Source of the DNA: Glandiceps talaboti
Taxonomy: Eukaryota; Hemichordata; Enteropneusta; Spengelidae
Direction: 5' to 3'
Assembly: GCF_964340395.1 (NCBI RefSeq)
Contig: NC_135564.1
Span: forward strand, 23,665,387-23,729,386
Length of the DNA: 64,000 nucleotides
In this document: positions 35,690-49,436 of the stretch, piece after piece
Numbering within the stretch: the stretch's first letter is position 1
How the letters are laid out: each line of letters opens with the position of its first letter
Program-made: the position numbers and the translations under genes
Notes under the pieces: generated by a model
The model's database searches: none
The model's input: the letters and a program-made list of their open reading frames with translations, nothing else
What the model was told of the DNA's origin: nothing

Positions 35690-36905
35690 AAAGATGCAGT
35701 CTGCATACCGTAAACACCACAGTACAGAAACCGCTATCATTCGTGTTTATAATGATATTCTTCATGCTATTGATGGACACCGAGATGTTATATTTGTACT
35801 ATTAGATCTGTCTGCAGCATTTGACACGATTGACCGTCAAATCTTAATAGACAGAATGCATAAGCAGTTTGGGATAGATGGCACAGTACTTTCCTGGTTT
35901 AGGTCATACCTCCAGCATCGAACACAACATGTAACAGTAAACAATGCAAAGTCTGCCTGTCACAGCCTACACTTTGGGGTCCCACAGGGATCAGTTCTTG
36001 GTCCCATACTCTTTACCATGTATGTCGCACCCCTAGAGGATCTGATTTCACAACATAATCTAACAGTATGATGTATGCTGATGACTCTCAACTTTACCAG
36101 ATGATGAAACGATCACAACACATGAACACAGTCTCGAGTATTGAAGCATGCATTGCTGATATACGAACTTGGTATGCATCGAATAAATTAAATCTAAATG
36201 ATAGTAAAACAGAGATAATCCACTTCTCATCTCGATTCAGTAAAACCAATCCTGTACCATGTATCACAATTGGGGACAGCACTGTCAACACATCATCAAC
36301 ACGTGACCTTGGGGTTATACTTGACTCGGAACTTAGAATGACTTGTCATGTAAATAACATCTGCAGAGCAGCATCCCTAGCCATTCGAAAGATCGGCCAA
36401 ATTCGAAAGTACCTCGACAACACCAGCACCGAAAGACTAATCCATGCATTTTTTACCTTTAGGCTGGATTATTGCAATTCCATCCTCTATGGATTACCAG
36501 ACAAAGAGATCCACAAACTTCAATCAATGTGTGCAGAACACAGCTGCTAGACTTGTTGTCAAACTACGCAAATATGATCATGTCTCACCAGTTTTATGTA
36601 ATCTTCATTGGTTACCAGTATGTCAACGCATTGTATACAAAATCTTGCTCATCACCTACAAGGCTGTCAACAAACTGTCACCATCCTACATCATTGAACT
36701 AATACCCATACACAAGCCAACGCGTGCCCTACGTTCTAGTACTCCTCTTACACTTGCCATTCCACATGTTGCAACTACCACGTACGGAGATTGCGCCTTC
36801 CCTGTTGCCGGTCCTAAGTTATGGAACTCTCTCCCAATTCACATTAGGAGAGCAGTATCGATCGAAACATTCAAGTCACAACTAAAGATAGAAATGTTAA
36901 TATAA
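35690..36905 (+). pseudogene. CR1-type reverse transcriptase fragment, two frameshifts
   Basis: Three overlapping frames (35694-36071, 36068-36550, 36444-36905) together give one non-LTR reverse transcriptase from the fingers to the C-terminus. Motifs are SAYRKHHSTETAII, LDLSAAFDTIDRQ (catalytic Asp), GVPQGSVLGPILF, MYADDSQLY (catalytic YADD), LNLNDSKTEIIHF, RDLGVILDSEL, LHWLPVCQRIVYKI and AGPKLWNSLP. Frameshifts sit near 36068, just before YADD, and near 36527. The endonuclease and 5' part are missing. The terminal stop is at 36903-36905, only about 31 bp before the acceptor of the next netrin-receptor exon. It has the same orientation as the host gene. Clade CR1/L2-like; dead copy. Confidence 0.85.
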
Positions 36906-36936
36906 CTTGAAATATTTGTGGTATGTGTCTTTGTAG

Positions 36937-37087
36937 GTGGTTCCAATACAAGAGATCCAGAGTTTGTGAATAGCCCTAGTGATATAGAGGTAATAGAAGG
37001 AGAAGAGGTCATACTGGAATGTGCAGCAAATGGATATCCTGCACCCTCAATGTCATGGTGGAAAGATGGCCAAACATTAAGACCAAG
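36937..37087 (+). CDS. DCC/NEO1: DCC/neogenin homologue exon: first half of Ig domain 3
   Basis: Acceptor tgtgtctttgtag, donor ccaag|gtatca. The exon has 2 bases, 49 codons and 2 bases: entry phase 1, exit phase 2, the same plan as the Ig2 first half. The peptide begins GSNTRDPEFVNSPSDIEVIE, with GEEVILECAANGYPAP carrying the first disulfide Cys and MSWWKDG the core Trp. This fits Ig3 of DCC/neogenin (P--V--IEG--A-LEC---GYP-PS--W). A frame running on into the CTGT repeat to 37163 is intron. The acceptor tract is modest and lies next to retroelement sequence. Confidence 0.88.
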
Positions 37088-37098
37088 GTATCAATCAA

Positions 37099-37105
<7 letters not shown>

Positions 37106-37161
<56 letters not shown>
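37106..37161 (+). repeat. (CTGT)n microsatellite just inside the intron
   Basis: About 14 perfect CTGT units beginning roughly 18 bp after the 5' splice site. Confidence 0.95.
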
Positions 37162-37379
37162 GAACCAAAGATTTACTAAAGAATGATATCACAGCAATAA
37201 GTCATATATCCAACTTTTATCTTCTATTCATTAGTATTACTGAACTAAGTTTCTGAGTAGTGCTATTTACAGTTATGGTTTGTATAAGCACAGGAAAGCA
37301 TGTGTTTGTTTGTGCACATGCGCTGTGCATGCACATACAAACGCTTGCCCATGTACAAAAGTGAAAGATTCAAGGAAAG

Positions 37380-37565
37380 AAACTGCTTGTCCGGTTTCTT
37401 TGGTATTTCTTGGGGTTGTAACTTAGGCTGTCTAATTTGGAAATTGTTCAATTGAAAATAACATGATTATGTTTTTAAAATGTGAATTGTGGTAAACTAC
37501 TTATTCTAAAAAAGTTAGCCTGAAATTTGGTGTTGATGTTCCATGGGTTGTCTAGATGAGGAATT
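37380..37565 (+). mobile_element. diverged H2 head/core remnant
   Basis: Phrases such as 'ggctgtctaatttggaaatt' and 'cctgaaatttggtgttgatg' parallel the first core units of H2 ('gggtgtctagttgggaaatt', 'gaaatttggtgggaacattc'). The CTGT tract at 37106 may be the H2 microsatellite of the same old copy. The remnant runs into the 49-bp satellite without a visible boundary. Confidence 0.45.
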
Positions 37566-40500
37566 GAAGACAAAACAACCCTATATGGTATATAATAATA
37601 TACAAATTACAATTCAAGACAAAACAACCCTATATGGTATATAATAATGTACAAATTACAATTGAAGACAAAACAACCCTATATGGTATATAATAATGTA
37701 CAAATTACAATTCAAGATGAAACAACCCTATATGGTATATAATAATATACAAATTACAATTCAAGACAAAACAACCCTATATGGTATATAATAATATACA
37801 AATTACAATTCAAGACAAAACAACCCTATATGGTATATAATAATGTACAAATTACAATTCAAGACAAAACAACCCTATATGGTATATAATAATATACCAA
37901 TTACAATTGAAGACAAAACAACCCTATATGGTATATAATAATATACAAATTACAATTCAAGACAAAACAACCCTATATGGTATATAATAATATACCAATT
38001 ACAATTGAAGACAAAACAACCCTATATGGTATATAATAATATACCAATTACAATTGAAGACAAAACAACCCTATATGGTATATAATAATATACAAATTAC
38101 AATTCAAGACAAAACAACCCTATATGGTATATAATAATATACAAATTACAATTCAAGACAAAACAACCCTATATGGTATATAATAATGTACAAATTACAA
38201 TTCAAGACAAAACAACCCTATATGGTATATAATAATATACAAATTACAATTGAAGACAAAACAACCCTATATGGTATATAATAATATACCAATTACAATT
38301 CAAGACAAAACAACCCTATATGGTATATAATAATGTACAAATTACAATTCAAGACAAAACAACCCTATATGGTATATAATAATATACAAATTACAATTCA
38401 AGACAAAACAACCCTATATGGTATATAATAATGTACAAATTACAATTGAAGACAAAACAACCCTATATGGTATATAATAATATACAAATTACAATTCAAG
38501 ACAAAACAACCCTATATGGTATATAATAATGTACAAATTACAATTCAAGACAAAACAACCCTATATGGTATATAATAATATACAAATTACAATTCAAGAC
38601 AAAACAACCCTATATGGTATATAATAATGTACAAATTACAATTCAAGACAAAACAACCCTATATGGTATATAATAATATACAAATTACAATTCAAGACAA
38701 AACAACCCTATATGGTATATAATAATATACAAATTACAATTGAAGACAAAACAACCCTATATGGTATATAATAATGTACCAATTACAATTCAAGACAAAA
38801 CAACCCTATATGGTATATAATAATATACAAATTACAATTCAAGACAAAACAACCCTATATGGTATATAATAATATACAAATTACAATTCAAGACAAAACA
38901 ACCCTATATGGTATATAATAATATACAAATTACAATTGAAGACAAAACAACCCTATATGGTATATAATAATGTACAAATTACAATTGAAGACAAAACAAC
39001 CCTATATGGTATATAATAATGTACAAATTACAATTGAAGACAAAACAACCCTATATGGTATATAATATTATACAAATTACAATTCAAGACAAAACAACCC
39101 TATATGGTATATAATAATATACAAATTACAATTCAAGACAAAACAACCCTATATGGTATATAATAATATACAAATTACAATTGAAGACAAAACAACCCTA
39201 TATGGTATATTATAATGTACAAATTACAATTGAAGACAAAACAACCCTATATGGTATATAATAATATACAAATTACAATTCAAGACAAAACAACCCTATA
39301 TGGTATATAATAATATACAAATTACAATTCAAGACAAAACAACCCTATATGGTATATAATAATTTACAAATTACAATTGAAGACGAAACAACCCTATATG
39401 GTATATAATAATTTACAAATTACAATTCAAGACAAAACAACCCTATATGGTATATAATAATTTACAAATTACAATTCAAGACAAAACAACCCTATATGGT
39501 ATATAATAATATACAAATTACAATTCAAGACAAAACAACCCTATATGGTATATAATAATATACAAATTACAATTGAAGACAAAACAACCCTATATGGTAT
39601 ATAATAATATACAAATTACAATTCAAGACAAAACAACCCTATATGGTATATAATAATATACAAATTACAATTGAAGACAAAACAACCCTATATGGTATAT
39701 AATATTATACAAATTACAATTCAAGACAAAACAACCCTATATGGTATATAATAATATACAAATTACAATTGAAGACAAAACAACCCTATATGGTATATAA
39801 TAATATACAAATTACAATTGAAGACAAAACAACCCTATATGGTATATAATAATGTACAAATTACAATTCAAGACAAAACAACCCTATATGGTATATAATA
39901 ATATACAAATTACAATTCAAGACAAAACAACCCTATATGGTATATAATAATGTACAAATTACAATTGAAGACGAAACAACCCTATATGATATATAATTAT
40001 ATACCAATTACAATTCAAGACAAAACAACCCTATATGGTATATAATAATATACCAATTACAATTCAAGACAAAACAACCCTATGTGGTATATAATAATGT
40101 ACAAATTACAATTGAAGACGAAACAACCCTATATGATATATAATTATATACCAATTACAATTCAAGACAAAACAACCCTATATGGTATATAATAATATAC
40201 CAATTACAATTCAAGACAAAACAACCCTATATGGTATATAATAATGTACAAATTACAATTGAAGACGAAACAACCCTATATGGTATATAATAATGTACAA
40301 ATTACAATTGAAGACAAAACAACCCTATATGGTATATAATAATATACAAATTACAATTCAAGACAAAACAACCCTATATGGTATATAATAATGTACAAAT
40401 TACAATTCAAGACAAAACAACCCTATATGGTATATAATAATGTACAAATTACAATTGAAGACAAAACAACCCTATATGGTATATAATAATATACAAATTA

Positions 40501-43500
40501 CAATTCAAGACAAAACAACCCTATATGGTATATAATAATGTACAAATTACAATTGAAGACAAAACAACCCTATATGGTATATAATATTATACAAATTACA
40601 ATTCAAGACAAAACAACCCTATATGGTATATAATAATATACAAATTACAATTGAAGACAAAACAACCCTATATGGTATATAATAATATACAAATTACAAT
40701 TGAAGACAAAACAACCCTATATGGTATATTATAATGTACAAATTACAATTGAAGACAAAACAACCCTATATGGTATATAATAATATACAAATTACAATTG
40801 AAGACAAAACAACCCTATATGGTATATAATAATATACAAATTACAATTCAAGACAAAACAACCCTATATGGTATATAATAATATACAAATTACAATTCAA
40901 GACAAAACAACCCTATATGGTATATAATAATGTACAAATTACAATTCAAGACAAAACAACCCTATATGGTATATAATAATATACAAATTACAATTGAAGA
41001 CAAAACAACCCTATATGGTATATAATAATATACCAATTACAATTCAAGACAAAACAACCCTATATGGTATATAATAATGTACAAATTACAATTCAAGACA
41101 AAACAACCCTATATGGTATATAATAATATACAAATTACAATTCAAGACAAAACAACCCTATATGGTATATAATAATGTACAAATTACAATTGAAGACAAA
41201 ACAACCCTATATGGTATATAATAATATACAAATTACAATTCAAGACAAAACAACCCTATATGGTATATAATAATGTACAAATTACAATTCAAGACAAAAC
41301 AACCCTATATGGTATATAATAATATACAAATTACAATTCAAGACAAAACAACCCTATATGGTATATAATAATGTACAAATTACAATTCAAGACAAAACAA
41401 CCCTATATGGTATATAATAATATACAAATTACAATTCAAGACAAAACAACCCTATATGGTATATAATAATATACAAATTACAATTGAAGACAAAACAACC
41501 CTATATGGTATATAATAATGTACCAATTACAATTCAAGACAAAACAACCCTATATGGTATATAATAATATACAAATTACAATTCAAGACAAAACAACCCT
41601 ATATGGTATATAATAATATACAAATTACAATTCAAGACAAAACAACCCTATATGGTATATAATAATATACAAATTACAATTGAAGACAAAACAACCCTAT
41701 ATGGTATATAATAATGTACAAATTACAATTGAAGACAAAACAACCCTATATGGTATATAATAATGTACAAATTACAATTGAAGACAAAACAACCCTATAT
41801 GGTATATAATATTATACAAATTACAATTCAAGACAAAACAACCCTATATGGTATATAATAATATACAAATTACAATTCAAGACAAAACAACCCTATATGG
41901 TATATAATAATATACAAATTACAATTGAAGACAAAACAACCCTATATGGTATATTATAATGTACAAATTACAATTGAAGACAAAACAACCCTATATGGTA
42001 TATAATAATATACAAATTACAATTCAAGACAAAACAACCCTATATGGTATATAATAATATACAAATTACAATTCAAGACAAAACAACCCTATATGGTATA
42101 TAATAATTTACAAATTACAATTGAAGACGAAACAACCCTATATGGTATATAATAATTTACAAATTACAATTCAAGACAAAACAACCCTATATGGTATATA
42201 ATAATATACAAATTACAATTGAAGACAAAACAACCCTATATGGTATATTATAATGTACAAATTACAATTGAAGACAAAACAACCCTATATGGTATATAAT
42301 AATGTACAAATTACAATTGAAGACAAAACAACCCTATATGGTATATAATAATGTACAAATTACAATTGAAGACAAAACAACCCTATATGGTATATAATAA
42401 TATACAAATTACAATTGAAGACAAAACAACCCTATATGGTATATAATAATGTACAAATTACAATTGAAGACGAAACAACCCTATATGGTATATAATAATG
42501 TACAAATTACAATTGAAGACGAAACAACCCTATATGGTATATAATAATGTACAAATTACAATTGAAGACGAAACAACCCTATATGGTATATAATAATATA
42601 CAAATTACAATTGAAGACAAAACAACCCTATATGGTATATAATAATATACAAATTACAATTGAAGACAAAACAACCCTATATGGTATATTATAATGTACA
42701 AATTACAATTGAAGACAAAACAACCCTATATGGTATATAATAATATACAAATTACAATTGAAGACAAAACAACCCTATATGGTATATAATAATATACAAA
42801 TTACAATTCAAGACAAAACAACCCTATATGGTATATAATAATGTACAAATTACAATTCAAGACAAAACAACCCTATATGGTATATAATAATATACAAATT
42901 ACAATTCAAGACAAAACAACCCTATATGGTATATAATAATGTACAAATTACAATTGAAGACGAAACAACCCTATATGATATATAATTATATACCAATTAC
43001 AATTCAAGACAAAACAACCCTATATGGTATATAATAATATACCAATTACAATTCAAGACAAAACAACCCTATGTGGTATATAATAATGTACAAATTACAA
43101 TTGAAGACGAAACAACCCTATATGATATATAATTATATACCAATTACAATTCAAGACAAAACAACCCTATATGGTATATAATAATATACCATTTACAATT
43201 CAAGACAAAACAACCCTATATGGTATATAATAATGTACAAATTACAATTGAAGACGAAACAACCCTATATGGTATATAATAATGTACAAATTACAATTGA
43301 AGACAAAACAACCCTATATGGTATATAATAATATACAAATTACAATTGAAGACAAAACAACCCTATATGGTATATAATAATATACAAATTACAATTGAAG
43401 ACAAAACAACCCTATATGGTATATAATAATGTACAAATTACAATTCAAGACAAAACAACCCTATATGGTATATAATAATATACAAATTACAATTCAAGAC

Positions 43501-46500
43501 AAAACAACCCTATATGGTATATAATAATGTACAAATTACAATTGAAGACGAAACAACCCTATATGATATATAATTATATACCAATTACAATTCAAGACAA
43601 AACAACCCTATATGGTATATAATAATATACCAATTACAATTCAAGACAAAACAACCCTATGTGGTATATAATAATGTACAAATTACAATTGAAGACGAAA
43701 CAACCCTATATGATATATAATTATATACCAATTACAATTCAAGACAAAACAACCCTATATGGTATATAATAATATACCAATTACAATTCAAGACAAAACA
43801 ACCCTATATGGTATATAATAATGTACAAATTACAATTGAAGACGAAACAACCCTATATGGTATATAATAATGTACAAATTACAATTGAAGACAAAACAAC
43901 CCTATATGGTATATAATAATATACAAATTACAATTCAAGACAAAACAACCCTATATGGTATATAATAATGTACAAATTACAATTCAAGACAAAACAACCC
44001 TATATGGTATATAATAATGTACAAATTACAATTGAAGACAAAACAACCCTATATGGTATATAATAATATACAAATTACAATTCAAGACAAAACAACCCTA
44101 TATGGTATATAATAATGTACAAATTACAATTGAAGACAAAACAACCCTATATGGTATATAATATTATACAAATTACAATTCAAGACAAAACAACCCTATA
44201 TGGTATATAATAATATACAAATTACAATTGAAGACAAAACAACCCTATATGGTATATAATAATATACAAATTACAATTGAAGACAAAACAACCCTATATG
44301 GTATATTATAATGTACAAATTACAATTGAAGACAAAACAACCCTATATGGTATATAATAATATACAAATTACAATTGAAGACAAAACAACCCTATATGGT
44401 ATATAATAATATACAAATTACAATTCAAGACAAAACAACCCTATATGGTATATAATAATATACAAATTACAATTCAAGACAAAACAACCCTATATGGTAT
44501 ATAATAATGTACAAATTACAATTCAAGACAAAACAACCCTATATGGTATATAATAATATACAAATTACAATTGAAGACAAAACAACCCTATATGGTATAT
44601 AATAATATACCAATTACAATTCAAGACAAAACAACCCTATATGGTATATAATAATGTACAAATTACAATTCAAGACAAAACAACCCTATATGGTATATAA
44701 TAATATACAAATTACAATTCAAGACAAAACAACCCTATATGGTATATAATAATGTACAAATTACAATTGAAGACAAAACAACCCTATATGGTATATAATA
44801 ATATACAAATTACAATTCAAGACAAAACAACCCTATATGGTATATAATAATGTACAAATTACAATTCAAGACAAAACAACCCTATATGGTATATAATAAT
44901 ATACAAATTACAATTCAAGACAAAACAACCCTATATGGTATATAATAATGTACAAATTACAATTCAAGACAAAACAACCCTATATGGTATATAATAATAT
45001 ACAAATTACAATTCAAGACAAAACAACCCTATATGGTATATAATAATATACAAATTACAATTGAAGACAAAACAACCCTATATGGTATATAATAATGTAC
45101 CAATTACAATTCAAGACAAAACAACCCTATATGGTATATAATAATATACAAATTACAATTCAAGACAAAACAACCCTATATGGTATATAATAATATACAA
45201 ATTACAATTCAAGACAAAACAACCCTATATGGTATATAATAATATACAAATTACAATTGAAGACAAAACAACCCTATATGGTATATAATAATGTACAAAT
45301 TACAATTGAAGACAAAACAACCCTATATGGTATATAATAATGTACAAATTACAATTGAAGACAAAACAACCCTATATGGTATATAATATTATACAAATTA
45401 CAATTCAAGACAAAACAACCCTATATGGTATATAATAATATACAAATTACAATTCAAGACAAAACAACCCTATATGGTATATAATAATATACAAATTACA
45501 ATTGAAGACAAAACAACCCTATATGGTATATTATAATGTACAAATTACAATTGAAGACAAAACAACCCTATATGGTATATAATAATATACAAATTACAAT
45601 TCAAGACAAAACAACCCTATATGGTATATAATAATATACAAATTACAATTCAAGACAAAACAACCCTATATGGTATATAATAATTTACAAATTACAATTG
45701 AAGACGAAACAACCCTATATGGTATATAATAATTTACAAATTACAATTCAAGACAAAACAACCCTATATGGTATATAATAATATACAAATTACAATTGAA
45801 GACAAAACAACCCTATATGGTATATTATAATGTACAAATTACAATTGAAGACAAAACAACCCTATATGGTATATAATAATGTACAAATTACAATTGAAGA
45901 CAAAACAACCCTATATGGTATATAATAATGTACAAATTACAATTGAAGACAAAACAACCCTATATGGTATATAATAATATACAAATTACAATTGAAGACA
46001 AAACAACCCTATATGGTATATAATAATGTACAAATTACAATTGAAGACGAAACAACCCTATATGGTATATAATAATGTACAAATTACAATTGAAGACGAA
46101 ACAACCCTATATGGTATATAATAATGTACAAATTACAATTGAAGACAAAACAACCCTATATGGTATATAATAATATACAAATTACAATTGAAGACAAAAC
46201 AACCCTATATGGTATATAATAATATACAAATTACAATTGAAGACAAAACAACCCTATATGGTATATTATAATGTACAAATTACAATTGAAGACAAAACAA
46301 CCCTATATGGTATATAATAATATACAAATTACAATTGAAGACAAAACAACCCTATATGGTATATAATAATATACAAATTACAATTCAAGACAAAACAACC
46401 CTATATGGTATATAATAATGTACAAATTACAATTCAAGACAAAACAACCCTATATGGTATATAATAATATACAAATTACAATTCAAGACAAAACAACCCT

Positions 46501-48674
46501 ATATGGTATATAATAATGTACAAATTACAATTGAAGACGAAACAACCCTATATGATATATAATTATATACCAATTACAATTCAAGACAAAACAACCCTAT
46601 ATGGTATATAATAATATACCAATTACAATTCAAGACAAAACAACCCTATGTGGTATATAATAATGTACAAATTACAATTGAAGACGAAACAACCCTATAT
46701 GATATATAATTATATACCAATTACAATTCAAGACAAAACAACCCTATATGGTATATAATAATATACCATTTACAATTCAAGACAAAACAACCCTATATGG
46801 TATATAATAATGTACAAATTACAATTGAAGACGAAACAACCCTATATGGTATATAATAATGTACAAATTACAATTGAAGACAAAACAACCCTATATGGTA
46901 TATAATAATATACAAATTACAATTGAAGACAAAACAACCCTATATGGTATATAATAATATACAAATTACAATTGAAGACAAAACAACCCTATATGGTATA
47001 TAATAATGTACAAATTACAATTGAAGACAAAACAACCCTATATGGTATATAATAATGTACAAATTACAATTGAAGACAAAACAACCCTATATGGTATATA
47101 ATAATGTACAAATTACAATTGAAGACAAAACAACCCTATATGGTATATAATAATATACAAATTACAATTGAAGACAAAACAACCCTATATGGTATATAAT
47201 AATGTACAAATTACAATTGAAGACAAAACAACCCTATATGGTATATAATAATATACAAATTACAATTGAAGACAAAACAACCCTATATGGTATATAATAA
47301 TATACAAATTACAATTCAAGACAAAACAACCCTATATGGTATATAATAATGTACAAATTACAATTGAAGACAAAACAACCCTATATGGTATATAATAATA
47401 TACAAATTACAATTGAAGACAAAACAACCCTATATGGTATATAATAATGTACAAATTACAATTGAAGACAAAACAACCCTATATGGTATATAATAATATA
47501 CAAATTACAATTGAAGACAAAACAACCCTATATGGTATATAATAATATACAAATTACAATTCAAGACAAAACAACCCTATATGGTATATAATAATATACA
47601 AATTACAATTCAAGACAAAACAACCCTATATGGTATATAATAATATACAAATTACAATTCAAGACAAAACAACCCTATATGGTATATAATAATATACAAA
47701 TTACAATTGAAGACAAAACAACCCTATATGGTATATAATAATGTACAAATTACAATTCAAGACAAAACAACCCTATATGGTATATAATAATATACAAATT
47801 ACAATTGAAGACAAAACAACCCTATATGGTATATAATAATGTACAAATTACAATTGAAGACAAAACAACCCTATATGGTATATAATAATATACAAATTAC
47901 AATTCAAGACAAAACAACCCTATATGGTATATAATAATATACAAATTACAATTGAAGACAAAACAACCCTATATGGTATATAATAATATACAAATTACAA
48001 TTCAAGACAAAACAACCCTATATGATATATAATAATATACAAATTACAATTGAAGACAAAACAACCCTATATGGTATATAAAAATGTACCAATTACAATT
48101 CAAGACAAAACAACCCTATATGGTATATAATAATATACCAATTACAATTGAAGACAAAACAACCCTATATGGTATATAATAATGCACAAATTACAATTGA
48201 AGACAAAACAACCCTATATGGTATATAATAATATACAAATTACAATTCAAGACAAAACAACCCTATATGGTATATAATAATTTACAAATTACAATTCAAG
48301 ACGAAACAACCCTATATGGTATATAATAATGTACAAATTACAATTGAAGACAAAACAACCCTATATGGTATATAATAATATACAAATTACAATTCAAGAC
48401 AAAACAACCCTATATGGTATATAATAATGTACCAATTACAATTCAAGACAAAACAACCCTATATGGTATATAATAATATACAAATTACAATTCAAGACAA
48501 AACAACCCTATATGGTATATAATAATATACAAATTACAATTCAAGACAAAACAACCCTATATGGTATATAATAATATACAAATTACAATTCAAGACAAAA
48601 CAACCCTATATGATATATAATAATATACAAATTACAATTGAAGACAAAACAACCCTATATGGTATATAATAATG
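37566..48674 (+). repeat. 49-bp satellite array, 226 complete units plus a partial
   Basis: The unit starts GAAGAC or CAAGAC, contains CAACCCTATATGG and TATATAATAATATAC, and ends AATTACAATT. The first unit starts at 37566 and the last partial one at 48640. The difference, 11,074 bp, is exactly 226 x 49, so there is no net insertion or deletion. Units differ by a few recurrent substitutions (G/C at base 1; AAAAC/GAAAC; ATAC/GTAC/TTAC; CAAATT/CCAATT; TATGG/TATGA; AATATTATAC). Marker variants recur at 588, 2,744, 2,989 and 3,577 bp, all multiples of 49, so the array has higher-order structure. There is no coding frame. It fills most of the intron between the Ig3 half-exons. Confidence 0.97.
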
Positions 48675-49436
48675 TCTTGTGTTCTATGACATACATGTGC
48701 ATATCCATTTTCATTGTGATACGATCCAATATGGCTGCCTGGTAGCCATTTTGTTTGGGAATTTTCATGTCCAAAGCCATAACTCAGACATGCTTGAACA
48801 GATCTCATTCAAAGTTGGTATTTGGACAGTGTTCTATGACATACATGTGCATATCCATTTTCGTTGTGATACGATCCAATATGGCTGCCTGGCAGCCATT
48901 TTGTTTGCGAATTTTCATGTCCAAAGCCATAACTCAGACATGCTTGAACAGATCTCATTTAAAGTTGGTATTAGGACAGTGTTCTATGACATACATGTGC
49001 ATATCCATTTTCGTTGTGATACGATCCAATATGGCTGCCTGGCAGCCATTTTGTTTGCGAATTTTCATGTCCAAAGCCATAACTCAGACATGCTTGAACA
49101 GATCTCATTTAAAGTTGGTATTAGGACAGTGTTCTATGACATACATGTGCATATCCATTTTCGTCATGATACGATCCAATATGGCTGCCTGGCAGCCATT
49201 TTGTTTGTGAATTTTCCATGTCCAAAGCCATAACTCAGACTCCATTTTCATCATGATATGATCCCCCATACCCAACCAATCCTTTATTGTTGGAGGCATA
49301 TTCCATGTCCAACAAGCACACCCAACATATCTAAGTCTGTTTGTTTTAGGTTCACAAATGTTGTTGCGTGATCAGAGTAGTGATAATTCCTTAAAACCTA
49401 ATTATAGCGGGGACTATGTCATTATCAATGACTTGT
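48675..49436 (+). mobile_element. H1 element, copy 6 (5' part missing, abuts satellite)
   Basis: Starts inside an H1 core unit ('gtgttctatgacatacatgt') immediately after the last satellite unit. It then has about three nearly identical core units, the variant tail 'acccaaccaatcctttattg', the inverted GCGGGGACTA, the hairpin GTCATT...AATGAC and the end GACTTGT|T at 49436. The head hairpin and microsatellite are absent. Confidence 0.8.

Noticed and set aside
37566-48674. CRISPR-like array
   Set aside because: There are no unique spacers. The whole 49-bp unit is repeated head to tail with point variants, and the context is an animal intron.
48679-49233. 184-codon and 151-codon overlapping frames with repeated CHDTIQYG / AITQTCLN segments
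   Set aside because: They are translations of H1 core units in two frames. The same peptides appear in all H1 copies, so this is repeat DNA without coding constraint.
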